This document shows positions 24,340-35,171 of a DNA stretch of 64,000 bases, one piece after another. Below the pieces are notes generated by a model, which was not told the DNA's origin, did not search any database, and saw nothing but the letters and a program-made list of their open reading frames with translations. The translations under genes and the position numbers were made by a program. The stretch lies in contig JAJOZX010009082.1 of NCBI GenBank assembly GCA_023014485.1, positions 1 through 64,000 of the forward strand. Reading direction: 5' to 3'. This stretch comes from Bathynomus jamesi (taxonomy: Eukaryota; Arthropoda; Malacostraca; Isopoda; Cirolanidae). Every line of letters starts with the position of its first letter. The first letter of the stretch is position 1.

Positions 24340-26115
24340 TTGGGAATGATCTTTAGGAGAATATTCTCCGAACTGAGAATTTTTGAGAATTTTCTTTTTT
24401 AGAACATCTGAGGGTTTTTTAACTATTCTGATACAACTTAACTTCAGTTCCTGTCAAAATGGAGAAATTCTAAGTCAAGTGAATGATAGGATGAGTGAAT
24501 AAATAAATAAATTAACTAATGCAAAAAATTTATTGAATCATTGTATAAAGACTGTATTTCAATTCAAAGTATAGTATTTACCAGGGATGGCAATGATTAA
24601 ATCAAAATGATTTAATCACCTGATTAAATCAAAATGATTTAATCACCTGATTAAATCATTATTATTATTTTTTTCAAAATTATATAGAAATTAATAAAAT
24701 ATCTCACAAGACACTTTGGAAATAAAAAAATACCCCTTGTAATTGTGTATTCAATTTCAGTTTTTCAGTATCATCTTTTTCATGAAAAAAAATCATTTTT
24801 TTTATTTGATTTTTTCAAAACTATATAGAAATTAATTATTGGTTACCCTGGTATTTACTCTGATTCTGACAAAATTATTTCTGATTCTGACTCATCATCT
24901 GACTCATCATCATCATCGGCTTCTTTGTCTGTTTCTTCCTCCTCCTCCTCCTCCTGCTGTTCTTTTTCTTTTTCTTGATCTTTGCATTCTTCCATATACT
25001 TCTCTGGAACATGAGACTTTTCTGGGCTATACCCATGTGTTAAAAGTTTGACTATGAGAAATGTAGGTTAACTTGCCTGCTCTTTCTATGGTTAATTTGT
25101 CCCTTTTTGCTGAGTGAACAGTACTATAAGTACTGAAACTTCTTTCAGTTGCGGCAGTGGTTGGTGGCATACTTAAGATGTTGATTGCTACTTTGCCTAG
25201 CTTCGATCTGAGCAGATACCCTTCCACCATGTCAGTGCATCTACTGTTTGGGCTGATTTAATTGCATGTGGTTTTCTATAAAACCCTTCTTTTGCTCAGC
25301 ACTCTGCAAGCTCTGAAACGACTTCAACTGAATGTTCAGTACCATACATTCTGTTGCTAGGTTATCTATGAATTCTGTCCCTTTGATTTGCTCATCCCTA
25401 CTCAGACACTCGCCATTGAATTTTGGATCGAGAATATTTGCAGCATAGTGAATATCTTTTAGAGCCATATGTTTCCTTTTTGCCAAACTTTCCATAACAT
25501 CCTGTTCTTCTTTTTTACTAAGTGGGCTGTCAGGTAGTTGTTTTGCAAAATGATCGTATAGCTCTTTGAAACATTCAGCTACTTTGCTTATTTTTGGCTT
25601 GTCAGATTTAAGTATTGTTATCCATTTAACAACAGGGCTGATTAATTCCTGCAATTTCTGAACCCGCAACCAATATATATCTTCACAGCTAACCAAGGAA
25701 ACAATTTGTCATCCTTTATATACTATTTTCTCCCAATTCCAGAGTATTCTAGGATGTTCTGGAGTCATCTAGAACAGTGTTTCCCAACCGGGGGCCATGG
25801 CACATTTGAAGGGGGCCACAGGAAAATGTTATTTTGTAAAATAGAGTTAAATCTGCATATTACCAACTGAAAATAATGCTTATGGGGGCCACAGGAAAAA
25901 ATAAGGTTCCTAAGGGGGCCATAAGCCAAAACCGGTTGGGAACCACTGATCTAGAATATTCTCACACATTCTAGAAAGTTCCATAAGGTTCTAAAATATT
26001 CTAGAATTCTCTAAAAAGCTGCAAAACAATCTCAAAATATTTTAAAACTAAGAAAAAATAAAATTCTCGAATATTCTCAGCAAATAATATTTTTGAGAAT
26101 ATTCTCGCCTCATCA
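24340..26115 (-). mobile_element. Nested hAT remnant flanked by AGAATATTCTC inverted repeats
   Basis: Repeats of AGAATATTCTC and ATTCTAGAA type occupy 24345-24430 and, inverted, 25735-26115. Inside, a sequence starting CAGGGATGGCAATGATTAAA (24591), with tandem TGATTTAATCACC units, looks like a hAT terminus. The minus-strand coding remnants are 25696-25241 (with YAANILDPKFNGE) and 25230-25027 (with SMPPTTAATERSFSTYSTVH), the latter a hAT dimerisation segment. No N-terminal finger or catalytic core is present. I cannot tell whether this is one element or two. Confidence 0.65.
25775..25948. mobile_element. 174-bp hAT-type MITE
   Basis: The ends CAGTGTTTCCCAACCGG and CCGGTTGGGAACCACTG are inverted repeats. 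An exact 8-bp duplication ATCTAGAA lies at 25767-25774 and 25949-25956. GGGGGCCA motifs recur three times inside. There is no coding capacity. Confidence 0.93.
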
Positions 26116-27186
26116 TTAAATACAACACAAGAACCTGAAAGAGAACAAAACAATTAAACATCTGAATATACTTAAATTATTATTTATCTTATATTTGGGG
26201 GGGTGCTTGCCCCCAATGCAAAACAGAACATAGCAATACAAGTGCAAAAATAATACGGTACCTAATAATATATATCCAGCTGGATATTTGGCCGGATAGA
26301 TATGGCCATATCCGGCATAGCTATCTGGTATCTGGCTGTATATGAAAAATTCATATCCGGTGCACCCCTATTGTTCTCTATCCCAAGTAGCCACGAGTGT
26401 TGGATCAAGTGTGTTCTTGGAATGACGAGGTGACTTAGAGGCCAATGGAGTAGCAAAATCTTCATCATCTGTTGTCACCATTGAGCTAGACGATGTGCTG
26501 TCCAGCTTCATTTTTTCGGAGATCTTTTCAGCTTCAGCATGCTTTCATTTTCGAAGTTCAAGTTTCTTAGCTCCTTCTTTCCATTTGACATCCATGGTGT
26601 GTTTCCTATCTACCACAGCCATTGAAGAACTCATTCTGTCCTCCCTCTGGGAGGACAAGAAAACCTTGTCCTCCTCCGGAACTGAACTTATGCTCATCAC
26701 ACTTTGTCAAGCGATGTCAAAAAGGTCAGGAAGGTCTCCCTTCCACACCTGACGCTTCATGATGGCTTTGTCCATCTCTCTCGACTTCTCCTTCAAGTTT
26801 TGGTACTCTCTGTAAAGTTTTAGTATAGCAGCTCTAATGTTCTCCTCTGTCTTCACGGGGATATTCACCTTCTTCCAAACTTCTTTCTTGCTCTTAAGAG
26901 CTCTTCGACTGGAGTCTTTTCAATCAGCCAGATCATCTTTCTTTCAATTTTCAACACTTTTTGCACCTGTGAAAGAAAAGAAAACATTACAATATGTTGG
27001 AAGTTGGGACATTCTCGAAATTTGGTTACAAAGGGCTAAGGTATCAGAGGTGACATAAGTGTGCAATCTCTAAATGGTGTTCAATTTGCTTCAAATTTGA
27101 TACATATGCTTTACAGATCATAAGGTGTATGGGGAAGAGCAAAGTGTAGTGAAATTCACAACTTGATAAAAGTGGAACACCCTAAT

Positions 27187-27220
27187 AAATATATATATAT
27201 ATATATATACATATATACAC
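27187..27220. repeat. (TA)n tract
   Basis: A TA-rich microsatellite lies between the right end of TAGGGTG copy 2 and a mariner end, and includes part of the presumed target duplication. Confidence 0.85.
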
Positions 27221-27221
27221 A

Positions 27222-27600
27222 CGAGGGTAATTCAATAAGTATCCACACTTTTTATTTTCACATCTGATAGATTATAAACACACCACTTCTCAACATAGTC
27301 TCCCTGTTTCTCAATACACTTAGTCCAGTGATCTACAAGCTTCCTAATGCCATCACAAAAGAATGTTTTTGGCTGTGTGCATAACCAGTCATGCACCACC
27401 TCCTTCAGGTCACCATTGCCTTCGAATTGCTGACCTCTCAAAGCGTCTTTTAGTGGTCCCAACAGGTAAAAATCCGAAGGTGCCAGGTCTGGACTGTAGG
27501 CTGGATGGTTGAGAACTTCAAATTTAAGTTCTTGAAGGCATTTTCTAATCTGGGCAGCTGTATGAGGGCGCGCTCTGTCATGCTCTCTGTCTCTGTATTT
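27222..27600 (-). pseudogene. mariner (DD34D) transposase, C-terminal fragment with one terminal repeat
   Basis: At 27222 the sequence CGAGGGTAATTCAATAAGTA is a typical mariner terminus, and coding runs towards it on the minus strand. The fragment starts near HDRARPHTA (second catalytic Asp) and includes YSPDLAPSDFYLLGPLK. There are 34 residues between that Asp and the last one, the DD34D pattern. The N-terminal half, the first Asp and the other terminus are missing. Upstream, from about 27600, the sequence is unrelated. Confidence 0.88.
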
Positions 27601-28579
27601 AACACCCAAATAAGAAGGGAATAAACTACTAGGCAGTTTATTCTGTTTACACCTGAAAGTGTATAAAGTATCAGTGAATCTGTGCATATAATATATAAAG
27701 TGAAATTAAAACTAAGAAAGTGCAATACAGTTTACATAATTTATCACCAGTTTTAACGTATATATTCAAAAATGAAATATGATTGGCATTCGAGAAAATT
27801 TGAAACAAGGCAGGAAAAATGTCATAAAACACAAAGGTCAGAAAACCCTCGAAAAACCCTCGACCATCGAAAGGAAAGAAATAGAGATGAAAATAAATAA
27901 AGAAAGAAAGAAAAAGAATTTGTGTGGTTATTTCTTTTTACACTAGTTAAGGAATAGCAATGGCTATGGGTTCAAATTCTCACTTAATCTGTAATTTGTG
28001 TAATCTGGAAACAATGGAAAACTTGGTGATTAGGCGTGATTTCTGTCAGTGACTGCAAGACTTTATCTGCATGAATTGGAATGATAGGGAAATAACTCGT
28101 CTTGAATGTGAAACACGTAGTGGGGATCAAATTTCTATGTGGCACATGTATACAGATGGTAAATTCATTCGCAGTATTTAAAGAAATGAAGATAGTAGAC
28201 TCAAATGTTACAAAAAAGAATGAAATAATGGGGGACAAGGGTCCAGAAATGTCCCAAAGAAAAACTGGGTGGATGAGAGAGGATGAAATAATGAATAACA
28301 GCATAATAATGAACAACAATCTAATACGGGAGGAAGATATGGATGAAAGAAAAGAAATGAGTAAAAGTTGAGAAGTAGTCAAGCTGTCCAACAAGTGAAA
28401 TGATAAAAAGATAACTAAAAACAAAAAATAAACAGCCAAAGAAAAATAATAATAATACCAAAATTAAGAAATTTGAAAATAATAAGAAAACAAGTAGTAG
28501 AAGCATAGAAAATATCACGTGTAAATACTTCGTGAAAAGGAACTGCAGATATCAGGATGGGCAATGCATATATGCACGT
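27600..28579. other. Unassigned AT-rich sequence
   Basis: Between the mariner fragment and the probable TAGGGTG-family element. A plus-strand stretch near 27970 reads CNLCNLETMENLVIRRDFC, faintly like the Cys-rich end of a LINE ORF2, with several stops afterwards. I do not assign it. A purine-rich AAATAA/AGAAAA stretch covers 27890-27940 and 28420-28510. Confidence 0.4.
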
Positions 28580-28607
28580 TAGGCTGGGGCAAAAATGGTA
28601 AATTTTC

Positions 28608-28905
28608 TTATTTCTTAAAAAGTACACTATGTGAGAAGTTTCATTTTATCTTAACAAAATATTAAAATATCAAGCATGTGCTACCCCTAGCACATACCCC
28701 CCCCCCCCCCCCCTTTTTTTAACCCTCATATTTGCATATATTTAAATGGGAAAAAATGTTATTTCTTAAAAAGTACTGCGAGGAGGTTTTTTTTTCTCAC
28801 TTTAACAAAATATTAAAAAGTTAAGCATGTGCTACCCTACTACCCCTATCACATGTCCTTCCTCCCTTTTTTACTTTCATATTTGCATATGTTTAATGTT
28901 GTTAT
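28608..28905. repeat. Tandem duplication of about 140 bp
   Basis: Two diverged units, each with TTATTTCTTAAAAAGTAC, then ACAAAATATTAAAA, then AAGCATGTGCTACCC, then CATATTTGCATAT (about 28608-28745 and 28757-28905). The first contains a 17-base C run at 28697-28713. They lie just inside the left end of the probable TAGGGTG copy 4. Confidence 0.75.
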
Positions 28906-29043
28906 ATGTTACATGATAAGTTGTGTGTTTAATGCTTGATATTTTTATGTTTCAGATTAATAAAAATAATTTGCATTTGCTTTAATTATAATTTGAATTA
29001 TTATAAATTACATATAATTTGATTTTACTTCTGAATATAAACT

Positions 29044-31135
29044 ATGACTACTAGAAGCAAGTCCTCAAATGCAGCCTTTGGATATCCTATGGAATTCCCA
29101 GCAGCCACAACTTCAAAAGCAGATGTTGTGAGACACTACCTTTTTGTGTGCTGTCATGAAGAAGCTAAATCAAAAGGATCGGCAACTGCTAATGATTGTT
29201 ACAGGGTTGTTGTAAAAGATATTGAAGACATTTGGGTGAAATTTTCTTTTCCTACGATTAACACCAAAAGTATCTATCTTAAAGTCAGTCAACTAATAGA
29301 AGCAGCCTCAAAATTGAACAAGGTGCTGTTACATCGAAGAAATGAAAGTTTTGCCTTAAAAGTAGCTCAGTATGAGATGATGTTTGATATATCTTCTTAT
29401 GAATGCTATGATAAGGGAATTGATAGGAAATCTTGCCGATGTAAGGATAAAATACCAATGGCAGAATGGGAGTCTTTTGTGGGTCAAAAACAAAGAAAAA
29501 ATCAGTTAGGACCAATTGATTGCATAGCTAGTTTAACAAAGAAGAGATCTTTAGCAAGAACCCAAGAAGCACAAAACCGTCAACTAAAAGCACAAGAAGA
29601 AATGACTGAAGCCACCAAGCCACCATCAGAATTTATAGAAAATGCTGAAGAAGACATGGATGTAGATTCAGAGAGTCAGGATGTAGATTATGAGGCTGAT
29701 TTAGAATTGACTGAGAATATTTAGAACAGGCACTCGTATAAAAACCTAGCATTAACAGCAGATTATCATTTAAGTTGTAGAGCTGCAGCTGCAATAGTCA
29801 ATGCAGCTTTAAAAGATATGGGGATCCTTAACCACACCAACACGCTTGACAGAAAGAAATTAGAAAGAGAAAGAAATCACATGGGTGAAACAAATACTTT
29901 TAGGTCTAAATCCAAAAATCTGAAGATGGAGTGCCTTGGATTTGATGGAAGGAAAGATAACACACTAACTAAAAGTGGAAAGATAAAAGAAGAACACTAT
30001 GTTATTGTGAAAGAACCTGGAAGCATCTATGTAGACCATGTCACCAGATAATGGAACTGCTCACTGCATAGCAAGAGAGTTGATAACTATTATTACAGAC
30101 TCAAACAACACAAGATACTATCAAAGCTTCACTGTATGATGGTACTCCTGTAAATACAGGAAAAATTGGTGGAGCCATAAAACTGGTGCCTCTTGCATTT
30201 GAATGAGCTGCCTTTTATGCACGTCTACAAAGCCATTGATGGTAAAACAACAGGCCCAAATACTTTTGTGGGTTCAATTGGGAATAAACTGAAAACAGAT
30301 TTAACAAAATTGGAGGTAGTCAAATATTCATGCGTAAAGGGAAACATTAAAGAAATTCCAGCAAATGTTGTGAAGGAGCTAAGCAGTGATCAAAGATATC
30401 TCTATATGTGTCTGGCAGTGCAAACTGGAGACACTTCTCAAGATCTGTCCACTCAATACCCAGGTACCCTTCACCATGCTCACTGGCTAACTCTAGCCAA
30501 CAGGGTCCTTCAATTATATCTCTCATTGCCAAATCCCGATAAAAACCTTCAAGATATAGTCAAGATTATTATGCAGTTCTATGCTTCAGGGTGGTTTTGG
30601 ATAAAATCTCATCCTAATGCAACTGATGGTGCATATAACTTTTGGCATTTAATGTGCTTGCTTTGAAATTTAGATGAACAACATAGATCAATCATAGAAC
30701 CAGTATTAGAGAATAACACCTACTTTGCCCACCCAGGAAATATACTCATATCAATGGTAACTGACAAAGAGACTAGAAATTAGGGAGCAAGTTATTCAGA
30801 AAATCATCCTTTCAAGAACAGGATTTTCAGGTACCAGAAACTTTGAGTTGCCTCATACCCTCAATTTCCAATCTACTGACTACACTGATGATCGATTGGC
30901 AAAAAGAGATCATTACTCCTCCACTGCTGCTAAGCAATTTTAGTGATGATGAGCTACTACAGGCTTGATGTGAGCCACTGGAGATAGCTTCTTTTCTATG
31001 CCACAGTCAAAGTGTGGAAAGGGCAGCAAAATTTAGATGAACAACAGCAAAAGGCATGTCAGGAAAGAATAGGATATGACAACCATCAAAAGTTTATCTT
31101 AAACTCATTAGAATCAAGGTGAAATCTGCCCAAGT
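29044..31135 (+). pseudogene. Transposase-like protein of the TAGGGTG family, copy 4, broken
   Basis: The first 226 codons are open (29044-29724) and hold a conserved N-terminal region (ADVVRHYLFVCCHEEAKSKG, MFDISSYECYDKGIDRKSC) and an acidic tail. After stops and frameshifts around 29724 and 30050-30190, a 157-codon stretch (30193-30666) holds YPGTLHHAHWLTLANRVLQL, the counterpart of PGAFHRARWMAK in copy 1. It also has ATDGAYNFWHLMCLL. Decayed codons follow to about 31135 (CHSQSVERAAKF). The family link rests on the PGxxHxxxW motif, the FDI-x-FVGQ/FLTGQR region and gene order. The function is inferred to be transposition. Confidence 0.65.
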
Positions 31136-31493
31136 TTGAATGGAAGGCCCAATGGAATGAGTAAAAAACATATGAAATAAAATTTCCTGATGATATTGAA
31201 AATTTCTTCCCTTTTAATGTGATAAGGAACAATAAAAAAGTTAATTGAATTTTAGCACATTTATCATGCCTCTAATTTTTTCTTCTGAATATATTGTTGT
31301 ACTTAATTAATTTTCCTAATATTGTACATTATTAAATAAAATATACGTTAATAAAGATTTATGTCATCAACAAACCTGAATGTAGAGTAAGTCTCGTATA
31401 AATGGAATATTCTTCAATATAGGTCAAAAAGTGAGAAATTGTACCAGGGGTAGGAGGCTTTAAACAGCGAAAATAATTTATGAGGGGGTTCCT

Positions 31494-33064
31494 GTGTTCC
31501 ATTCAAACCCCTTGCAATATGTACCTTTTCAATATAAAATTTTGACCAGGCCTAATGCACATCCCACATTATGCAACATGCATTGCACAAGTGGATACTG
31601 CAAATTTGATAAGAAATGCAAGTTCCACCATATTACAGTCTGCAACACCTATGCAAGATATGAGAGTTGCAAATATGGAAAAAAATGCTGTTATCACTAC
31701 CCTCAAAGCAGTGGTGGCTCGTGGTGAGGGAGAGTAGGGAGGCACAAAGGGAGGCCCGGTCTCCCATGCCTCCTCTGAAAAGCTGCCACTGCCTCAAAGG
31801 AATGCAATGGTGAACAGGAAAAATGAACATCAAAGAAGAGTGCCAATTTTTTAGATGCAGCCACCACAATTCAGCTGCTAAATACTATCCAGCAATTACA
31901 AAATCAGCTGACAAATACTATCCAGCAATTACAAAATCAGCTGACAAATATAGGAATCCGAGAGCCAGACAGAAGGCACACACAAAGGCACTTCATGTGT
32001 CATTGAGACAACAGGTACTGACAAAGATAAAAAGAGGTAAATTCTCAGAGGACCACAAGGCAACGAAACTGGCACCCCCATTGGAAAACAAATCAGAACC
32101 ACCTGTATGCAAAAATGATAGAGAAAAAATAAAAATAATCCTAGAACATTCAGGGCCTTAAATCAAACCATTCCCTGAACAAAGATTTTTACCTGAAAGG
32201 ACTCGTGCAAGAAGCCGGAGCAGACTTTGCATGCCTCATGGAAACTCATCTAAAGGACTGCCAGGCAAACTGTGAAAATTGTGAGTCCTATATTGACAAA
32301 AAAGAAATACAACAAAAAGAAGCAAATTCGAAATTTTAAATTTTCACTCCAAAGCTATAAACTGGGAAGATGTTACATCCAACATGAAAGTAATAGATTG
32401 GAAAACCATTTTTGAGGCCAAGACAACTGAGGAGATGCTAATGACATTAGAGGAGACATTAGGGATTGTGGAAAAACATGTTCCAAAAATACAACAAAGA
32501 GGAAAGAAGCAGGTTTGAGAGACAAAAGAGGTCATTGTTCTGAAAGAGAAAAAGATTGACTGCAGAATTAAGTAACTGTAAAGATAACAACATCAGAAAA
32601 ATATTAAATGATAAACTGCAAAGTATCGATGACATACAGAAACTAATTGAGAAGCATACAGAAGACGACGATGAAGCTATAGAAGCGATAAAGGCTAACT
32701 CAGAGTACTTCGATAATTTCGCAAAAAGAATGTCTAAAGACCATGCGACTATCGGACCTTTAAAAAATGAGAACAGTGCTTTATCTGATGATCTAACAGA
32801 AGTATCTGAAATATTAAGAGCTCAGTACGAATCATCTTTCAGTATCCCAAAAACTGACAAATTGACATGCGATAGAAACGTGTCCTTTGAAGAAGAACTA
32901 CAAGGGGAAAGTATAACAGACTTCGACTTTACGATGGATGATATTACACAAGCCGTAGGGAAACTAAAAACACACTCAGCGGCAGAACTGGATAAATGGA
33001 ATGCCACACTGATCAAAAACTGGAAGAATGCAATCACTGAGCCCCTATACTGGATATGGAGATG
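31494..33064 (+). pseudogene. LINE with CCCH-finger ORF1 and a partial ORF2, broken
   Basis: ORF1 shows two CCCH-type zinc fingers (CTSGYCKFDKKCKFHH and CNTYARYESCKYGKKCCYHY). An 83-bp MITE at 31709 follows. Then, in another frame, comes a duplicated coiled-coil unit (IQQLQNQLTN twice, about 31890-31958). ORF2 remains include FACLMETHLKD, an endonuclease-like motif near 32240, a linker, and the start of a reverse transcriptase domain (32556-33064, with IGPLKNENSALSDDLTE and LKTHSAAELDKWNATLIKNW). A Tigger-like element cuts it at 33125, before the catalytic YADD box. I think it is a third LINE lineage, distinct from CR1 and the jockey-like one. Confidence 0.7.
31709..31791. mobile_element. 83-bp hAT-type MITE
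   Basis: The ends CAGTGGTGGCT and AGCTGCCACTG are near-perfect inverted repeats. An exact 8-bp duplication CCTCAAAG lies at 31701-31708 and 31792-31799. It interrupts the LINE ORF1 just after the second CCCH finger. It has no coding capacity and is one of the shortest elements here. Confidence 0.9.
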
Positions 33065-33124
33065 ATCACTAGATATGGGAGAAATACCAGGCATCCTGAA
33101 GAGTGCGAACATAGTCCCAATATA

Positions 33125-33460
33125 CAGTGGACCCCCGATTTGAGTACGTAATCCATTCCAGCATGGCGTACTCAATTCGAAATGTACTCAAATCGAACTT
33201 AATAACCTATGGGAATTAATTAATTCGTTCCAAAACCCAAAAATTTCACCCCACCCCTACTTTTTCTATAGAAATTGGCCTACGAAATTTAGTAAGGCGT
33301 TTCTTCTTTTGTGAGTCTTTTGATGTAGATGTACGTTTAGAAGCCATCACTATAACAGTACACTATGTCACTATGCCACAATATAAAATACAGTATCAAG
33401 GTCACTGCATGTACGAATCACCAAATTTATGCTATATTTTCACTATTTTATGCTGTAATC
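33125..33460. mobile_element. Tigger/pogo-like non-autonomous element, left part
   Basis: It starts CAGTGGACCCCCGATTTGAG after a TA and follows the element at 13127 closely for its first ~175 bp. An internal stretch from about 33352 to 33460 (ACACTATGTCACTATGCCAC onwards) also matches. A segment of about 60 bp between them (33295-33352) differs from the other copy. The right terminus is missing: the match ends at CTGTAATC (33460), where a long palindrome begins. Confidence 0.85.
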
Positions 33461-33462
33461 TA

Positions 33463-33614
33463 TGTTTCTATTACAGGTCAATTTTTTATATATGTTGGTG
33501 ATAATAGTTGATATATGATATAGGTAATGGATAATAGTGCTATTATCCATTACCTATATCATATATCAACTATTATCACCAACATATATAAAAAATTGAC
33601 CTGTAATAGAAACA
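33463..33614. repeat. 152-bp near-perfect palindrome (75-bp arms, 2-bp centre)
   Basis: The left arm 33463-33537 is, as far as I can read, the exact reverse complement of 33540-33614, with only TG between them. The outer ends are TGTTTCTATTACAGG and CCTGTAATAGAAACA. Transcribed, it would form an uninterrupted 75-bp hairpin. Perfect arms imply a recent origin or gene conversion. Confidence 0.95.
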
Positions 33615-33978
33615 GATTAATATTAAAGTAGTCTACATGCCTGAAAATAAGAAAAAATAGCTATAGGTATTTCATGATGGCAAATGATGTTTATTAATAG
33701 TAGCTATGGCTTAAACATAAGCAAACTAAACATACTAGGCCTATAGTACCTTAAGGATCATTCAATTCAATAAAATAAAGGTATATGTGAAAAAAATAAT
33801 TTAAGGCAATTTATCCCAAAAATTGTCATTTTTGTAAAAGCTTAGGAGCTAGGTGGACCCAGTAGATATTAATCAATTGACCTGAAATTTTGCATGTGAA
33901 TTTTTTTTTTAGGGAATGTAACCATAATAACGTAGGGCCAAATCAATTTTTGAAAGTTGCCATTTTTGATGCACCCTA
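33615..33978. other. AT-rich sequence ending in a TAGGGTG-type right terminus
   Basis: No gene recognised. The last ~20 bases (GCCATTTTTGATGCACCCTA) look like the right end of a TAGGGTG-family element and abut the jockey-like LINE. Confidence 0.5.
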
Positions 33979-34009
33979 ATTGTACATCCTCTCTAGCAGG
34001 GGTCTCGCC

Positions 34010-35171
34010 CCAGCCCACCTCAGCCACCTTTGGGCAAGTCAAATTCCACCCAAAACTTGCCCCCAAAACCCGGCTTTTTGCTCTCCCTGTATGCCCCCCT
34101 CACCCGCCGTCGGCATTCACGACTGTCCTATCGACCTTTGGACATCCCAGTCCACTTCGATTCTACAGCCTCCCTATCCCTTCCAAGTATCCACAAATTC
34201 CTAGTGATCTGGCCTACCTCTGGATCCCTTCCGACCAACTCTGAATGGATGTTTCAGGCAATCCAAGCCTGCAGCAACTCTAGCTGCTATGATGTACGAC
34301 CGCAGAGGGATGGCTCCCTCCTCATAAAATCATGATCAGCCACAGAGACGAAAGCCCTACTCTCACTCACTGATGTCCTTGGATGCTTGGTGTCTCTTTC
34401 CTCACACCCTCGCCTGAACCAGAGTCAGGGCCCTATTTACACCATCCACCTATTGTCGATCACAGTGAACGAGCTCCTGGAGGACCTCACACCCCAAGGT
34501 GTCACCAAGATCCATCGCTTCACATCCTGACAGGGAGGTACCCCCTCCCCCACCCCGCGTCTACTTCTTGCCTTCAGTACCTTAGTCCCTCCCGACCATA
34601 TTGTATGCGGTATGGGAGACTGCATGTCATGCAAGTTTTCTGTCCACCCATACATTCCAGACCCCCAACCCATTGCTTTAAATGCAACAAGTTTGGAGGC
34701 AACTGCACCAACTCTGTGTAAGTGTGTTCATTGCGGACATCGCTCACTGTGACTAGTACCCCAACACACCCAAATGCTCCAATTGTGAAGGCACACTCCC
34801 CTATTCATCCCGCAAATGCCTGTTCTTGAGGTTCAAGGAGGAGGTCCAAAGCCTGCAGGTAGCAGACTTCTTTAGCCTCTGAGAGGCACGGGACAGGGTG
34901 CGGAGTTGGGAAGTGAGGCAGGGCATATCCTATGCTGCTGCCCTCGGCTCTGTCCTCTCGGCCTGCCACCCTGGCCTGCTGCTCAAACCCCCCTTGACCA
35001 CTGCTCCCCATCCCTCCCAAAGGGAGTCCTTACAGGAACCGACGATGACCTGTCCCCACACCATCCCTTCTCTTCATGCATCTCACTTACCAGAGATTCC
35101 CCAGGAGTCTGGGACCAGGACACCCAGGCCCCACCCACCTCAAACCCTGCCCTCTCAGTACTCTCTGCACA
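34010..35171 (+). pseudogene. Jockey-like LINE ORF1 (gag-like, zinc-knuckle), broken
   Basis: Pieces in different frames give an RNA-binding ORF1. FLVIWPTSGSLP leads into WMFQAIQACSNSSCYDVRPQ and DGSLLIKS (34180-34335). HPYIPDPQP comes before the zinc-knuckle region HCFKCNKFGGNC and CKCVHCGH (34640-34745). Then come a third knuckle (CSNCEG) and FKEEVQSLQVADFF (34770-34880). This is the layout of jockey/I-type ORF1 proteins, which coat the LINE RNA. Multiple frameshifts and stops make it non-functional. The following part is interrupted at 35180. Confidence 0.7.

Larger units (their letters stand above)
22130..26370 (-). mobile_element. hAT transposon (TAGGGGTGCAC ends) with nested insertions
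   Basis: The ends read TAGGGGTGCACTGGATAT and, at the right, ATATCCGGTGCACCCCTA. An exact 8-bp duplication TTGTTCTC lies at 22122-22129 and 26371-26378. Subterminal GGATAT/ATATCC motifs recur on both sides. It carries a minus-strand BED-finger transposase and another repeat (about 24340-26115). Confidence 0.92.
20300..26930 (-). pseudogene. Transposase-like protein of the TAGGGTG family, copy 2, interrupted and broken
   Basis: Minus-strand pieces match copy 1. The N-terminal part (about 26930-26380) has RQVWKGDLPDLFDIA and EEDKVFLSSQRE, where copy 1 has LFDIAHEQA and EEDREFLTGQR. The part at 22058-21810 has AKYREKMAKQLEESIFKDPP. The core at 21298-21032 has REDYEELLKLSLLFLGG and PGAHHQGRWMAKAIYVLKM. 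The C-terminus near 20525-20450 has a glutamine/lysine-rich LLQ segment. A hAT insertion at 22130-26370 splits it and several frameshifts are present. It is AT-rich, unlike copy 1. Confidence 0.75.
16855..27184 (-). mobile_element. DNA transposon of the TAGGGTG family, copy 2, inflated by nested hATs
   Basis: The left end TAGGGTGTTTCACTTGTAC and the right end AAGTGGAACACCCTA are inverted repeats. Further in, both contain ACTTTGCTTG/TGCTCTTCC-like stretches. The flanking octamers are ATATATAT (16847-16854) and ATAAATAT (27185-27192), a 7 of 8 match suggesting an 8-bp TSD in a TA tract. Two hAT elements (17116-20291 and 22130-26370) with exact 8-bp duplications interrupt it. Subtracting them leaves about 2.9 kb, the size of copy 1. 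Coding is on the minus strand. Confidence 0.85.
28580..33978 (+). mobile_element. Probable TAGGGTG-family element, copy 4, with a LINE inserted
   Basis: The left end TTAGGCTGGGGCAAAAATGG and the right end, as reverse complement TTAGGGTGCATCAAAAATGG, agree in about three quarters of their first 29 bases. Between them lies a plus-strand protein of the same family as the other TAGGGTG elements (29044-31135), then a decayed LINE, a Tigger-like fragment and a palindrome. The flanking octamers ATGCACGT and ATTGTACA do not match, so the two ends may not come from one insertion event. The boundaries are tentative. Confidence 0.45.

Noticed and set aside
27984..28439. A 151-codon hydrophobic minus-strand ORF as a membrane protein
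   Set aside because: It lies opposite purine-rich low-complexity sequence, which yields Leu/Ile/Phe/Ser codons by composition. There is no recognisable family or signal.
28608..28905. A CRISPR-like array
   Set aside because: There are only two long, diverged units with no spacers, in a eukaryotic repeat context.
31494..31727. A host gene with CCCH zinc fingers
   Set aside because: It lacks introns and promoter context and is followed by a coiled coil and LINE endonuclease/reverse transcriptase remnants, so a LINE ORF1 explains it better.
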